From Siphonodentalium dalli (taxonomy: Eukaryota; Mollusca; Scaphopoda; Gadilida; Siphonodentaliidae), in contig CP136063.1 in the NCBI GenBank assembly GCA_032622095.1, forward strand, positions 117,262,723 through 117,326,722: DNA of 64,000 nucleotides, in the 5' to 3' direction. This document shows, piece by piece, positions 24,749-37,581 of the stretch. Made by a program: the position numbers and the translations under genes. How positions within the stretch are numbered: position 1 is the first letter of the stretch; each line of letters starts with the position of its first letter. Below the pieces are notes generated by a model. It did not search any database. It was not told the origin of the DNA and saw only the letters and a program-made list of their open reading frames with translations.

Positions 24749-27182
24749 CATCTATATCTATATTTGCGAATGTCTGTCTTTCTGTCTGTCTGTCTGTGTT
24801 CTATAGTAATTCACAGGGGACCACCTAGGTGGCACAAAAAGCGTCTATTAGGGGTATCTTTTTAATAGAAAGATAATGGCGAGGGTTAGAATTTTCTAAA
24901 GTAACGTCGTTAGGGTCAGGGGCAGTAAATGGGGAGGGGCAGAAACAAATTGTCGCCGATTGCCACCAAACTTATATATAATCGTCCCCATAATATGAGG
25001 AATCAAATGGTGTGGTTTAAATATGTCAAAAGTCGCGCCGTTCGCGTCAGGGATTTCCGGAAAGGGAGAGGGGCAACAAAATTGATCACAATAATTTTAG
25101 CGCTGAATTCCACCAAATTGATGCACAAATCTTCTGAAATCTTTTCCATGATACAAGGAATCTTATTGTGTGATTTAAAGACGCCAAATTGGTGTCGTTG
25201 GGATAAGAGACTTGTGGGCGGTGGGTGGGTACTAAATCTGATAAGAATTGGTTTTTGCCACGGAACTTATACAAATCCATCCCTATGGTATGAAGTGTCT
25301 AATTCCGTGGCTTAAAGCTATCAAAAGTGGCGTCATTCAAGTCAGGGGTGCACTGAAAGGGAGAGGGGCACAAAAATTGATACACAATATTTTAGCGCCA
25401 ATTTCCACCAAATGGATACGCATTCTTATTCATGATATGAGGAATCTAATCGTGTGATTTTTAAGGCGTCATATTGGTGCTGATTTGGTGAGAGATGGGA
25501 TGGGATGGGAACTAAATTTGATATAAAGTTATCGTGTGGTTTTTGTGCCTTTTGGATGAGAGATATGCGATGGTGGCCCTAAATTTGATACGAATTTGTA
25601 TACTTTTTACAAGTAAGATAATAGTGCAGGTTAGATTGTTCTAACGTGACGTTGTTGGTGTCGGGGAGGGGGGGGGGGGTACTTTTAGCGCAGATTTCGA
25701 CCAAATTGATAAATTATTCTTCTCCGTGATTCGAGGAATATAACCGTGTGATTTAAAGACGTGAAATTTGTGCCTTTGGGTGAGAGATGTGGGGTAATAA
25801 CTATGATAAGAATTTGTTTAGTTGCCGATTACCACCAAATTTATATGTAATCATCTCCATTATATAATGCATGCATGAGTCTGATAGACGTGGTTTAGAT
25901 ATGACAAAAGTGGCGCTGTTCAAATCATGCATGAGGAGAGTTGCAACAAATTCACGCACGTTCTTCTCTAATGATATGGCGAATTAAATTACATTTGGGT
26001 TCGTTTGGGTCATGGATGGCGAGAGGAGATTCACTAGCATTTATAAGATTGTTAAATTCACCGATATCCAACACAGTTATATATAGTCATCTCCCAGGCC
26101 ATCTCCATGTCGTTCTAATGAGTTTTTTTGGCATTCATATTTCACAATCTCGACAAATTGTGACCGAATTAAGTCACTTCAACAATTATATCTTATCAAC
26201 TGTCGTATTATATGGGGAAGTAAATCAGGGCATTCCTATAATGATCTATCAACACAGATACATAGAAGAAAGCATGAAAATCAATATATTTAAGAGATGC
26301 ATATATTCATTCAAACTGAGGGACGTTGAATCGTCAGAGGATTGCATATTAGAATGGCTCATTTATATATTATAATACGATTGGGTCTGTCCCATTCAAT
26401 ATAGTTTCCACAAAAAAGTTACAATTGCTAAGATATATGGAAATGTAGAGCAGACCTGTTCAAAAATAGTGGCCACAGTGTGCAGTCTGAGATAAATGAA
26501 AATGCAGTCCATGGCAAATGACTTTTCAGGATCTTCCCATGGTGACATCTGACAAGGGTATATCTGCCGGATACAGAGGATTTCTTTCAATTGTTTAGAC
26601 AGACTCAATGCCTAACATAAACAACTCAAAATATCGCTGTATCGGGAATATGTAGCTGCTATACATGCATAACATTTCTTTTAAACTGAAGGTGATTAGC
26701 CAGTATATAGCACCAGAACAGAGGAGCACCTGGACATATCTTTAAAACATCTGTATCTTCATGGAGCAATGATAGCCGGGTGTCCTCAAGATCTTATACG
26801 AAGATGTGATAAACTAGATTGATTAATTGATTGATTGATACATCTATATGTAAAACACAATTGTCGTCTTTTATTTTGTCGAACTAAATGTGTTTATGAT
26901 GTTTATGTTTCGTGTTATAAAGTCTAAAGTATACGCATTTGTAAATAAATAACTACTTCTTTATTGGTGGGGCGAATTAAACGCGATAAAGAAGACGCTA
27001 TCGCTCCGACCTGACAAGGTCAGCCACTACCTATAAGAATCATGTTTTGTGATGCCATTTGGATATACAATTTATGAGAACACGTGTAACACTTTGAGAG
27101 CAAGTGTATTCTCTGTTACCACCAAATATCCACAGAGGGTTTCGCATCACTTTAACCTGGGCAACGCCGGGTAACCCTTCTA
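24749..27182 (+). mobile_element. HINE/pearl-like element with 147-bp core repeats
   Basis: The left end CATCTATATCTATATTTGCG runs into TCTG repeats and a conserved block (GGACCACCTAGGTGGCAC, itself palindromic). A core of degenerate units follows; the CCACC landmark recurs at about 24963, 25110, 25258 and 25405, giving a spacing of 147-148 bp, alternating between two subtypes. The right end near 27155-27180 is a GC-rich hairpin (CCTGGGCAACGCCGGG). These are the hallmarks of Helentron-associated INterspersed Elements. No helicase is encoded. Confidence 0.7.
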
Positions 27183-27185
27183 ATG

Positions 27186-28207
27186 TACGATAAAAGCCGT
27201 ATCAACGAAAATGCAGTTACAGCTACATGTCAGCTGTCGCGATATTATTTAACTGCATGTAAGATGGTGTCGGTACACGCGTTTAAGATGGTGTTGGTTT
27301 TCATGCCGCGGTTTTGTCCATTAATCGAAATACCGTACACCACTAGTGTCAACATGCAACATCATTTGCTGTGGGACATTTTCCCTTCTTTCGAGGGCTG
27401 GTTTCTCCCATCCCGCCCCATAACATTCCTACCGCACTCACAAATGGCATCGCTGGTCAGTTTATTTCTTACAGTATATACCGGTATAAGCATTTTTATA
27501 CGTCAATTCACCAATGTGCCCCCCCTCAAATCCACCACTCTGTAATTTGGGCTCTACGAATTGGGCAATTTACCGCAGATTCGAAATCCGATATCGAATT
27601 GGTTTGCCTATGTCAACATCGAATAGCCACCAGTCAGTCCAGATTGTATTTATTATACTGCGTCGGGAAATTTCAGTGTACCTTAGGCATAGTTTGTTGA
27701 CAGAAACTAGCATAGCATGTGCAATTTTCCTTCTCCTGCTGTTTTAGTTATATATACGTTTCAATTGAGTTTTATTACTCAAGTACAATATTTCTAAGTA
27801 CATATATGTGTAAGCTCAAAAATAGTTCATACTGTTACCATGTCAAGTTTGCAGTTACATATAATCATTACTAGTAATAATCACTTATACTAATTAAGTT
27901 AAGTACCAGTCCCACATATGCTTCGGGTTTGTGTACCATAAGCATTCTCACCAAAAGGGCGCTTTACATTAGCCATGGCAACTCGACAACCCAGAAGTTA
28001 ACGGTCTAACATGGGCTTCCTAGACGGTGGTGCTAACTCGGTTAGTTGGTACAACATGGGCATGTGAATGTTAGTCATCATAATATAATTTTAGCGTCAT
28101 GTGAGTGTTTAGTGATTTATATAGCCACGCAATGTCGACTGTGACACCGTGCTTGACAGTTAGTTTTGCACATGTTCGTATTCTAATAATATGACCATAC
28201 GAGAGCG
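27186..28207. other. Intronic stretch without recognised gene
   Basis: Several overlapping 75-120-codon frames at 27183-27747 have no recognisable domain, unusual composition and no supporting context; they are treated as chance ORFs. Confidence 0.3.
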
Positions 28208-28210
28208 TAA

Positions 28211-29840
28211 GGGTACGTTCATACGCTGGTAAAATTGCACTGCAAACTGCAAAAATGCCATGCCCGATGATGATCGTTTATTTACCTGGCAATTTTGCCG
28301 ACTAGCCCGTGCTCCGTCGTGGCTGACTGACAACAATCAACGATGATTTTTGATAACGGCGTGTACCACTTTGTCGATGACCACAAAACGAGGCCACTGG
28401 AAATAATTGCTTGTGTCCGTCTTGTTCTTTGTTCGAATTGTGTATCGAGGAGGGGCATTGATCGAACGGTTTGTTCTCAGCCCTTGTCATATATACAGAC
28501 TTAATTATGCATGTATACGCTTCTCCGTTATACGCGAGGAATTTCATGACGTGGTACAAACTACATAGAGTACCGGAAGCGGTCCTTCTCAAGTCAGAAA
28601 TGTGGGAGCTAAGGGAAGGGGGCTAGCAAAATGGACACAAACAGTGTCGCAAACCTCATCAAACGTATATATATGGAGGCACGGACTCAGTATGAGTATT
28701 CGTTGTCTCAAATGTCTTTAATGTAATGCGCTTGAAAATGTTCTCAATTATTATCGTAATCTCCACGTATCGATCGGAATGGTACATTGAGAGGTCCCGA
28801 TTTTCGCCCATGTCGGGGTTGGAACCCGTGCCAACATCGTCTGGCCCATTATTACGTAAATGCAGTACTAACATAAAGCATATACAAATACATTCTAACT
28901 CGCATGGACAACGCCGGATAGCAGTTAATTCATATTAATGAACATTCTCAAGTAGTTCCATATTAATCCATAAACTTATTTCAATCAAAGCAATAATTTA
29001 CCACCAGAGGCGTGTGTCAGGGGTGTATCCCCAAGTACAACAGTTGAACATGTCATGCCTGACACATAAGTAGTTGGAAACTTCCGACCAAAATAGTATG
29101 AATTTTCTGCTGATAATTTGATATACCAAACAGCATTTAGTGTGATATTTGTTATTTTTAGACCGAAAGACAGATTGTTTTGACTGAAATGTATCAATAA
29201 GTTTGAGAATAATCAGCCATAAGGGGTGTTACGGTGGATATTTACAATAGTTGGAAAGTTTGATAATATAGAGTCAAATTGAATAATGTATGTATGTTAA
29301 AAGGGGGACTTTGCAGGCATGAAGTATAGTAATTTTTTGGAGTGAATTGCCAGTCATAAGTGTTGGGTTAGGAATTGTCCACTAACAGTTTGAATGCATG
29401 TCGTTCCATTTGGAAAACACCAATACAAAACATGATGGGTACCAATGGAATTTCATGGAAAGTCGGAAAGTCGTCGGGTTTCTTCGTTGAGCCAAGTGCG
29501 GATGCACCATCGCCTCTCTGTGTTGCGTATATGGCACTCATAATTATGGCAGCAGCATCCCATCGATGGAGGACGTGGCGATCTCATGCATATTCCAACA
29601 CATCAATTGACATTATTTTGACTGGCCTGAGAATACCAACACATGCTATGAAAGTCTGTGTTCTTAATATGTTGTCAACAGCACAGCCATATCAGCAATC
29701 ACGGAAAAAAAACGATGTCGTACATGATCACTGCTAACTCTGATTTGTTGACAACTGACAGAAATTAATCCGTTTTGGCAATTTTGCAGCTGGCATTTTT
29801 GCAATTTGTAGTGCAATTTTGCCAGCGTATGAACGTACGC
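28211..29840. mobile_element. PIF/Harbinger-like DNA transposon, 1.63 kb
   Basis: Terminal inverted repeats of about 50 bp: left begins GGGTACGTTCATACGCTGG and continues through AAAATTGCACTGCAAACTGC; the right end is its inverse (...CCAGCGTATGAACGTACGC). Both sides are flanked by TAA (28208-28210 and 29841-29843), the 3-bp TWA target duplication of the PIF/Harbinger superfamily. ORFs inside (28592-28302 minus, 29375-29737 plus) show no DDE nuclease or Myb-like motif that I recognise, so it is probably non-autonomous or heavily decayed. Confidence 0.75.
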
Positions 29841-29843
29841 TAA

Positions 29844-30538
29844 TTAACGAACCACTGCTAAACACACGCATAAGCTAGGATATATTTGTGTCTTTTTAAT
29901 CACATAAAATAACTTCATAGATGCGTATCCCATCGAATGATATTAACTTATGCCTTATATCATGGTGTGATTATGATATATTACACTCCAGACATGCACA
30001 AGGGTTCACCGAAAGAGTGGGTCCTATAGCAATTTAGTGTACAAATTAGGTCAATCATATCATACATATCAAGGCATGTGAGAAATTAGAGATTGACAAT
30101 GCAAACAGATTACGAGCTCACGGACTCAGTCTTAAAACCTAAATAAAAAACTTTTAAAAGCCATTCCTTTTATACATATTATTATAGAATATAAACTACC
30201 AACATCAAACTGAAAGTATTCAAAAGTCAAGACTGTTGGTTATTGTCTAGAGGGGAGTATTTTTACTGAAATTAACCATTACATTATTGACGCTGTGTGC
30301 GCAATCCGATTGAGATGTGTACTATACGAAGACGCCTGTAGATTTAATCGTGTTTATTTCATTCATAAAATGTCATCATGTCGATTTCAACGAAATTCGA
30401 CGAACAACGTCATGATGTAGCTTTCACCATCGACCGAATTTGCGATAACCTGAATGTATCTTCTGCTTTGTTCATAAAATTATATGTTTCTTGTCGATTC
30501 ATGAAAATAGAAGGATATCGGAGGATTATCAGATTCAC
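29844..30538. other. Intronic stretch without recognised gene
   Basis: No domain-bearing ORF or clear repeat was seen between the Harbinger-like and hAT elements. Confidence 0.3.
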
Positions 30539-30941
30539 GTATGTACCAGGGTTGGGTCAATTACATTGAAATGTAATTAATTACAATTACAATTACATTG
30601 AAATATGTCAATTACAATTACAATTACATTGGAAATGCAATGTAATTAATTACAATTACAATTACATTGGTTCAATTACAATTACAATTACAATTACTTT
30701 TGGTTAATGAAAATCAGGATTCGGGAAGAGCTTCAAGGAGGAAAGTCATTTATTGATATACATAAAATATAAAAGCAAATTAATGTAACACAGTGAAACA
30801 ATGTAAACAAAACAATAAAACAACAACTACATGTAGAGCACAAATTGTTCATTTGATGTGGTGGTTACACCTGACCATCATCATTCTTTCGAATTGCAGC
30901 TAGCAGGCTTAACCCAGGAAAGTTTGTACAATTAAGTCGCC

Positions 30942-31365
30942 CAGGGGCGGCGGAAGCTACAAAAAAGTGGGGGGGGGGCATCATTTTTAATATAATACAT
31001 GTATGAGTTAAAAACTGTTCAAATGTACGCCGCAATATTTTGCAAAGACTGTTTAGTATGATGTTATTCGTGGCTACCTTTATGAAAGTATAAAACAAGA
31101 GTTTAAATTATGGTAGGCTGCTGCTCATCACTTATGTTTGCGGCCAAATACTGACCAAGGGATTAACTTGCTATCTTGCTAGCCATAGCCATAACAGCAT
31201 AAGTGATAAGATTAAACACATGTGTCTATTAATGGAAAGTTTTCTTGGGAATCAAAAATTATTTTATCCAATGTTTTTAGCATTGGAAGATTTTGTACCC
31301 ATAATTGGGGAAAAAGTGGGGGGGGGGCACGTGCCCCCTGTGCCCCCCTGGCTCCGCCGCCCCTG
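30942..31365. mobile_element. Nested non-autonomous hAT-like element, 424 bp
   Basis: Ends CAGGGGCGGCGGAAGC and GCTCCGCCGCCCCTG are inverted repeats, flanked by a perfect 8-bp duplication AAGTCGCC (30934-30941 and 31366-31373). G-tracts sit just inside both ends (about 30970 and 31318). It has no transposase. It lies wholly inside the hAT element at 30547-32494, so it inserted later. Confidence 0.85.
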
Positions 31366-32093
31366 AAGTCGCCAGTATGTGAGTGGACTGATATCACTGG
31401 GCACGCACGGTTCCTGCAGATATTTCGTAATCACTGTCAGTTGTGAGGATCGGTGTAGTTGGCACTTCATCCATGAAACTGAAGAGGGCGCGCTCATATT
31501 GATCCCTATGTTTCCGCTGAAACAAAAATAATTAACATTAAGATACATCATTATGTATAATTTGCCTACATACTAATAGCAGAGATTAAAACAATCAAGC
31601 CAGCTAGGGTTGTAAATCACACACAATGACATAATCAGGATTATGAAGTAAAACAGGCCACCTGCCTAAGGCTGCCTTTGTTAGGGGATTAACGCATTGA
31701 TAAAATACTGCAGTGGAGTCATATAATTAGGACAGCAAGACAGATTAAGTGCACAAAACTGACCAGATATGGAGGTGAATACAGTTAAGCTCAAAACAAA
31801 TAGACTAAATGATGTTTTGTTATGAAGACAAAATGCATTTATTATTAATGTTATAAAACAATTATTGTTTTAAAATGAATGTATTACTTTTAAAGATATA
31901 TTCCGGGAATGTTCAGAAACAACAATAATGTTTATGAATTTTTTTTTTTTTTAATTCAATACATGTACTTGTATTAATTATGTACATATTGTCATGATGA
32001 TATACACATTATTGTAGGTGTATTAAAACATATACATATAATAATAACAATAACATATATAAATAATATAAAATAAAATTCAACATGACTTAC

Positions 32094-32211
32094 CTTTAGA
32101 TGTGTGATGAAATTTGAAGTTGCTTTTGCTGAACCCGAAATCAGTGTTGGACAATGTTTACATGTAGCTTTGAATTTGTCAGAAATATCATTGGGCAAGG
32201 TAAAATGTTGC
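32094..32211 (-). pseudogene. BED zinc-finger exon of a hAT transposase
   Basis: On the minus strand, an acceptor (TTCATTAG) precedes 118 bp encoding CKHC, SGSAKATSNFITHLK, ending at a strong donor (AAAG then GTAAGT). The spacing of Cys-x2-Cys and the THL...H end matches BED fingers at the N terminus of hAT transposases; the last histidine would come from the next exon or the readthrough KVSH. No downstream catalytic exons are found inside the element. Confidence 0.65.
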
Positions 32212-32502
32212 CTAATGAATAGAAGAAAAATATGAGGATAATGACCCCATGTGTATAACACTAGTCAAGTAAATGCTGATGTGTTAACTTGTTATATTGG
32301 TCTGTATTTTTGGAATGTAATTGAAAATGTAATTGAAATGTAATTGAAATTACACCCCTTTTCTCAATGTAATTAATTACATTCAATTACATGTAATTGA
32401 AAAAACCTTCAATTACAAATTACATCCAATTACTTGGGAAAATGTAATTAATTACATTCAATTACAATTACAAATTACAATTACCCCAACCCTGGTATGT
32501 AC

Positions 32503-33312
32503 TACATTTATGTAATATTAGGATAATTCAAATGCGATTTAATAACGTTTGCTTGCGTATTGAATTTCGACTTCGATTACATTATTGTCTCCAGCCGAGC
32601 CAGAGTGATTGAGATTTTCCCATTTCACGCGACATTTATATTTTAAGCCAATGCAAATATTTGACAGTCCATAATATTTTATAATTATGTTCTCAATAAA
32701 ATGTAAACCGCGGCTAAGAATGAACTTCACTTTGCAATAATTCCGATAGTAACTCCCCTCAATTTGGAACCCCGGCCATTGAAAGACGCACACGTTAATT
32801 TCAGATTACGACATTAATGCGTTAAGTCCACCGATCTACTGTGCGACAAAAGTGCACGCAAAAATTCAAAACAGCAGTGTCGTATTATATAATAATTGGT
32901 GACGTCACACAATCAGATATAGTCTATATACGACCCAAAGCGGCCGGCTTTGGTTCGTTATTATATCACGACATACTGTCGATACTGAAGTATAGCATTA
33001 TTATGCAATTTTCGCTACATTACAGTTTCTGCCTTGTTTATAGGGACGTTTTTGAACTTTGCATGTATCTTTTTATCTCGATTCCAACATTTCCTAATTT
33101 CTGACGATTGGTTGGTGATTATCACAAAACGCCAGGGGCAGGGGAACACTGTGTGCATACTGTACTAGTAACTATCACAAGTATAACATACTGTGGGAAC
33201 AACTTATCATCAATTTCATGCATTATTGCATACTATTTTTAAACATAACATAACATCTTCGACTTGTTTTAATTTATTTTCATGTAAAGGAATAATATTG
33301 TTGTAAATATAG
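32503..33312. other. Intronic stretch without recognised gene
   Basis: AT-rich, no recognised ORF, RNA or repeat. Confidence 0.3.
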
Positions 33313-33314
33313 AA

Positions 33315-33430
33315 TGCCGATGACTGTTCTGCCCGAGAGGTCTAGATCTCTTGGGCACAGTCTTAAGACGCAACGTCAAGCTCGGTTAGTCCTTGAATGG
33401 GTGACTGGCGTGGGATTCCCGGTTATGCCA
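33315..33430 (+). pseudogene. Degenerate 5S rRNA-like copy
   Basis: GCCGATGAC, then GAGGTCTAGA, AACGTCAAGCTCGGTTAGTCC and TTGAATGGGTGACTGGCGTGGGAT track the second half of a 5S-like head; part of box A has been deleted. It lies directly upstream of a better copy at 33611 and shares the same following GTTACA...TGTAACGGCC context, suggesting tandem heads. Confidence 0.6.
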
Positions 33431-33599
33431 ATGTTCGGTGCGACTCACGCACTTCTCACTCTCTCGTCCTGTTACACTGGGGGCTCTGGCCATCAAAAGG
33501 ACTGTCATGATACGACCTGTCCAGATGGGTGAGGACACGATTGAGATTCGGTGAATCTCAAAATTAACGGGGGAGTAGTGTAACGGCCACAGACAGTGT

Positions 33600-36340
33600 A
33601 AAAATAGATGGCCGATGACTTCTTTGCCAGAGAGGTCTAGACTTCTTGGTCTCAGCCATTAGACGCTTTGTCTGATCACCGAAGTTAAGTAACGTCCAGC
33701 TCGGCTAGTCCTTGGATAGGTGACCGGCTTGGAATTCCGGGTGCTGCTACCTTTTGGTGCGAGTCCCGCACTTCTTGCTCTCATTCTCATTCTGTTACAA
33801 TCGTGATGCTATTTATTTTGTATGTTCTTAAATCATACTTGATTCATACATCTGTCATGTAGGAATGTGAAACATTAAATTGTATTTTAATTAGCATTTT
33901 TTGCGGTCATTTGTGGAATACCCACGGCCACAACATGTGGTAAATACATTTTTTTATATTCCGACTCGTGTGTGTTTTGTTTTGTTATTGATTTGGTTTG
34001 TGTCTGCAATATTTCGCCTTTAACAGATCTATGCTCAGAATGGAGTTCGTAAATCTGTACTCATTGCTTACCTCAATTGTGTTCATAATATGTGCATAGT
34101 CGTATGTGTTAAGTTATGTAACAGGTTTCAGTGTGATTGTTGAACAGCGAAACTGATTTCTGCACGCGGACATTTTTTTAAATGACACAAACTTATCAAA
34201 CAACAAACACTTATTTCTTACGCTCGTTTTGAATAGAAATACATGATTTACAAGTCATTATCAACAGCATGATTGGGTTGGTTTGCACCATCAATGAATC
34301 AAATGGCTTCAAATAGTTAATAAGTTTGGAACTATATTATGTCTCCATGTATCATCACCCAATATTGAATATATGGGACACACTAAAGTTGTATGAATGA
34401 GTTCGATAAATTTAAAAGGAGTCTGCAATCTTTCAATCGGAACTTATAGTTTCCGTTTGTCGGCTTTGAACTTTGAGAATATTCCTTCAAACTTTTAGGC
34501 GGAAACCCCGATAGAAAATTGAAGAAAATATCTAAACTCCCAGTGAGGCCTCTAGAATCCTCTTTCGTGGCAAATATTTTTAATATTTTTATAAAATATG
34601 TAAAAACAATTTGTTCATGCAATTTCACTTTTTGTAAAACTTCATTGCTCAAATTCGCAATTTTTAATATCTTTGGCTTGTGTGACATAATTTGCCTATA
34701 TAATGAAGTATATGTATAAATAACATGTGCCGAAAATAATTATTTATCAAAATGTATGCACTTGGTCATTATGATAAATTGCACTAACATCGCGGCCGAT
34801 CGAGGTGGAATTCATCAATACAAAAAGGCGGCCGTTGTCAGCAATACAATTTTGGACCCTTGAGTTATGAATAAATTAATCTAGTTTAGGTAAGTTCAAT
34901 CTATTTTTTAGATTGGGTTGAAAAAGTCGATTAGTATATCTCATATTCGCATACGTATACCCTAGGTCGCTTCGCTTCCGCGGCTTTGCCGCGGGAGAAC
35001 GGGCGTAATTAATACTTACAGCACACACGCACTACTTTTTGGTGCATGTTGTTGAATTATGCATAACCAGATTAATTTTAGATTAATTATATAGTAACGG
35101 AAATAAAATATATACTTAGCGTCAACTCAATATTTGCGGCACCATTAAGGCATCTGTAATGAGAATCTAAGATAAATGTAAAAAGTACAGCTGTGTGTTT
35201 TATAGAAGATACTGCATTGATCGGAAATTTCGCATTAACGGCTGGTTGCAGCCATATTCTCCATCTGATGGAGGCATTGCATGTAAAGATGCACATGGTC
35301 TATCAAATCGATTATTGTAATCATCTATTTATGAAACAGCCAAAGCTATTAAGCACATATTTAATCAATCATTCAAAGGAGTTTTTCGAAAAAAATGAAA
35401 ATATCGAGACTAATATCTATTTCAAGGGTGGACAAAAAGAACACTTTTCGAACTATCGACCCATCAGCATTTCACCATGTTTTTTATAAATACTCGAAAA
35501 AATTATGCAAAAGCGAATTACAGATTTTTTTAATGAACATGCCCGTTTCTATGATCATCAAGATGGATTTAGGAAGGGACATTCCACATCCAGCATCTTT
35601 TAAATCGTGTTGTTGAAACGATAAAAAACCAAGGACTCAACATTAGCAATATTCATTGACCTTTGAAAAGTATTCGACACAATAAGTCATGAAATCCTAC
35701 TGAATAAGATGGAACACTATGGTATTAGAGGGATTGCTAATCATTGGTTTAGAGACTACCTATCAGAGAGGCGACAATATACAGGTTATAGTGGAACAGT
35801 TCCAGTCTATCCAAGGTTTCGTGTTGTGTCCCTCAAGGATATTTTATTGCAAAAAAGGCGACTAGAACAATAACCAATGCTATATATAATAGTCACACAG
35901 AAAAATGAACATTCTAAAATTTATTGACATTTATACATACCAAACGTCAGTATTCATGCATGACTAGGCTTATAACAGCCTGCCAGGAACCTAAAAAACC
36001 TCATACGATATTAAACTAGGAACCAACAGCAGAGAGGCAGCCACAGGAACATTAGACCAAAAGCAACACCAAGAAAAAAAAAATCAGAAAATATCCCAGT
36101 ACATTCTTTTTCGAATATTTGGAACTCAGTTAATAAAAAGAAAAAAAAACATTAGGAGTCGAGAAAACTATAAAAAACTTAGAATTGAATAGTGTATAAT
36201 TGCTCAACCAGTATTCCAATAAAATTGAATGCAAAAACAAATTCTTCTCTGACTGTACGCACAAATGATAAACATATTTCGAAAATATATAGTCTATTGG
36301 CCACTTACCTTAAATGCTAAAATTGCCTCAAATTAAATTA
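33600..36340 (+). mobile_element. 5S-headed LINE remnant, plus-strand arm
   Basis: The arm is collinear with the minus-strand copy at 22812-20340: 5S head, then shared blocks (ATTTGTGGAATACCCACGGCC; GAGGTGGAATT; GCGGCCGTTG), RT fragments at about 35395-35900 ([36 protein letters not shown]) and the 3' part (TTAGGAGTCGAGAAAACTAT). Frames are broken. Both copies sit in the same long intron about 10.8 kb apart in opposite orientation. Confidence 0.7.
33611..33752 (+). pseudogene. 5S rRNA-like head with intact internal control region
   Basis: Contains GATCACCGAAGTTAAGTAAC (box A), an intermediate element, and CTTGGATAGGTGACCGG (box C), ending GGGTGCTGCTACC, all in 5S order and spacing. At 142 nt it is longer than a normal 5S gene (about 120), with an unrelated first third, as in SINE3-type heads. 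It may still direct Pol III transcription of the downstream LINE remnant. Confidence 0.75.
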
Positions 36341-37290
36341 CCCGAGTACTAAGACTTCTAGCCTGCAACATCTCGTCCAATGCCTGGATGTATATAGTAA
36401 GGGAATTCAATAAATAATAAATTTAATATAATTATTCATAAGTTAGCGCGCTGAGGTTTGCTCACACATTGACGATTTTTAAAGAACTGATGATTATTGT
36501 TCTAAGCGACTGTCGAACAGACTTCATATCACCTGTGAACAGTCTTATAAAATTCCCTTAGTAAATGCAGCCAAAACATACTCCAAAACTTGTTATTGAG
36601 AACATTGACCGTTGCATATTCATTCATATCCATTTATATCCATACATCTAAAACATATTTGTTTATTCGCTGGAATCCATGTCTATATCTAAATCCAATT
36701 TAAATATTAATTTAATCCGAAAATTACAGTGAGATATTTAAATGATTTATGTAGCCATTATTGAATATATTCTGTCAGCCAGGGGTGCCGGGTAGACGGC
36801 CATCATATGCCACGGCATTCCACACAATAATACGAATATAAATTCACTTATATTAATATGTATAAATGTATAATGTATTGTGAAATAAAATATTATCCTA
36901 TCATTGCATGCATCATTCTGGTTTGGGCTGCTAAACGTGTGATAAAGTTCAACAACGAAATTCCAATTTGGCTAGATTGAAGTGAACTATAAAACTATAG
37001 GGACTACCAGTAGGTTAGGTCGGTGTTGACGATAACGATATTCACAATAAACAATACATGTTCGATTTCCGTTGAATTCGAAATCGAGTCGCAAAATACA
37101 AAAAAACCCTTCCCGCAGACATCAATAGAAGAAAAAAAAACAATTGCCATTCAGTCATTATATGCAATCAAATCAAACTGCAACGTGAATAATGTACACA
37201 TGTACCTACATGTATATACACACATTTACCACAGGTAATATTACGTTAATACCTATATTATCATACATGTATCATTTTAAAACTTCCTTG
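36341..37290. other. Intronic stretch without recognised gene
   Basis: No coding or repeat feature is recognised before the acceptor of the next Ig exon. Confidence 0.3.
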
Positions 37291-37293
37291 CAG

Positions 37294-37581
37294 GAAAACC
37301 TGATGTGAAACCACTCTCACCGCCCGTAATAGGCAATTCACTTGGTTCACCATACATACTCCAATGTGAAGCGATATCTAAAACTAAACCAGACAACCAT
37401 GGGTTGAACATGTCCTACACGTGGACCATCGACGATAAAGTGAATCCTTATACGAGTGCAGGGAGTGATCTGGAGATCAGTTATAAAACAGCAGACGATA
37501 GGGTTCTGTCGATTTCATGCGCAGCTTCCGAACAGAACGGTCTAACGTCAAACACTGAGGAGATAGAATTCATCCCTCCTT
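37294..37581 (+). CDS. Second Ig-like domain exon of the IgSF gene
   Basis: A pyrimidine-rich acceptor (TTCCTTGCAG) and donor (GTGAGTAT) bound 288 bp, phase 1 at both ends. The domain has the canonical pair of cysteines (YILQCEA and LSISCAASEQNG) and a tryptophan (YTWTIDD) as in I-set/C2-like Ig domains; the exon begins with GKPDVKPLSPPV, a common Ig linker. It follows the V-like exon after a 21.5-kb repeat-filled intron. Exons could be missing between them; phase alone allows direct joining. Confidence 0.75.

Larger units (their letters stand above)
30547..32494 (-). mobile_element. hAT transposon with BED-finger exon, 1.95 kb
   Basis: Ends CAGGGTTGGG / CCCAACCCTG are flanked by a perfect 8-bp duplication GTATGTAC (30539-30546, 32495-32502), diagnostic of hAT elements. 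Both ends carry dense subterminal arrays of AATTACAATTAC (about 30560-30705 and 32320-32485). A minus-strand exon inside encodes a BED zinc-finger piece. The transposase catalytic domain is missing, so this is a deleted derivative. A second hAT-like element is nested in it. Confidence 0.9.

Noticed and set aside
27183-27747. Three overlapping 77-120 codon frames
   Set aside because: No domains, mutually overlapping, and no splice or start context.
33611-33752. Functional 5S rRNA gene
   Set aside because: The first third does not match 5S, the length is too great, and it heads a LINE remnant.
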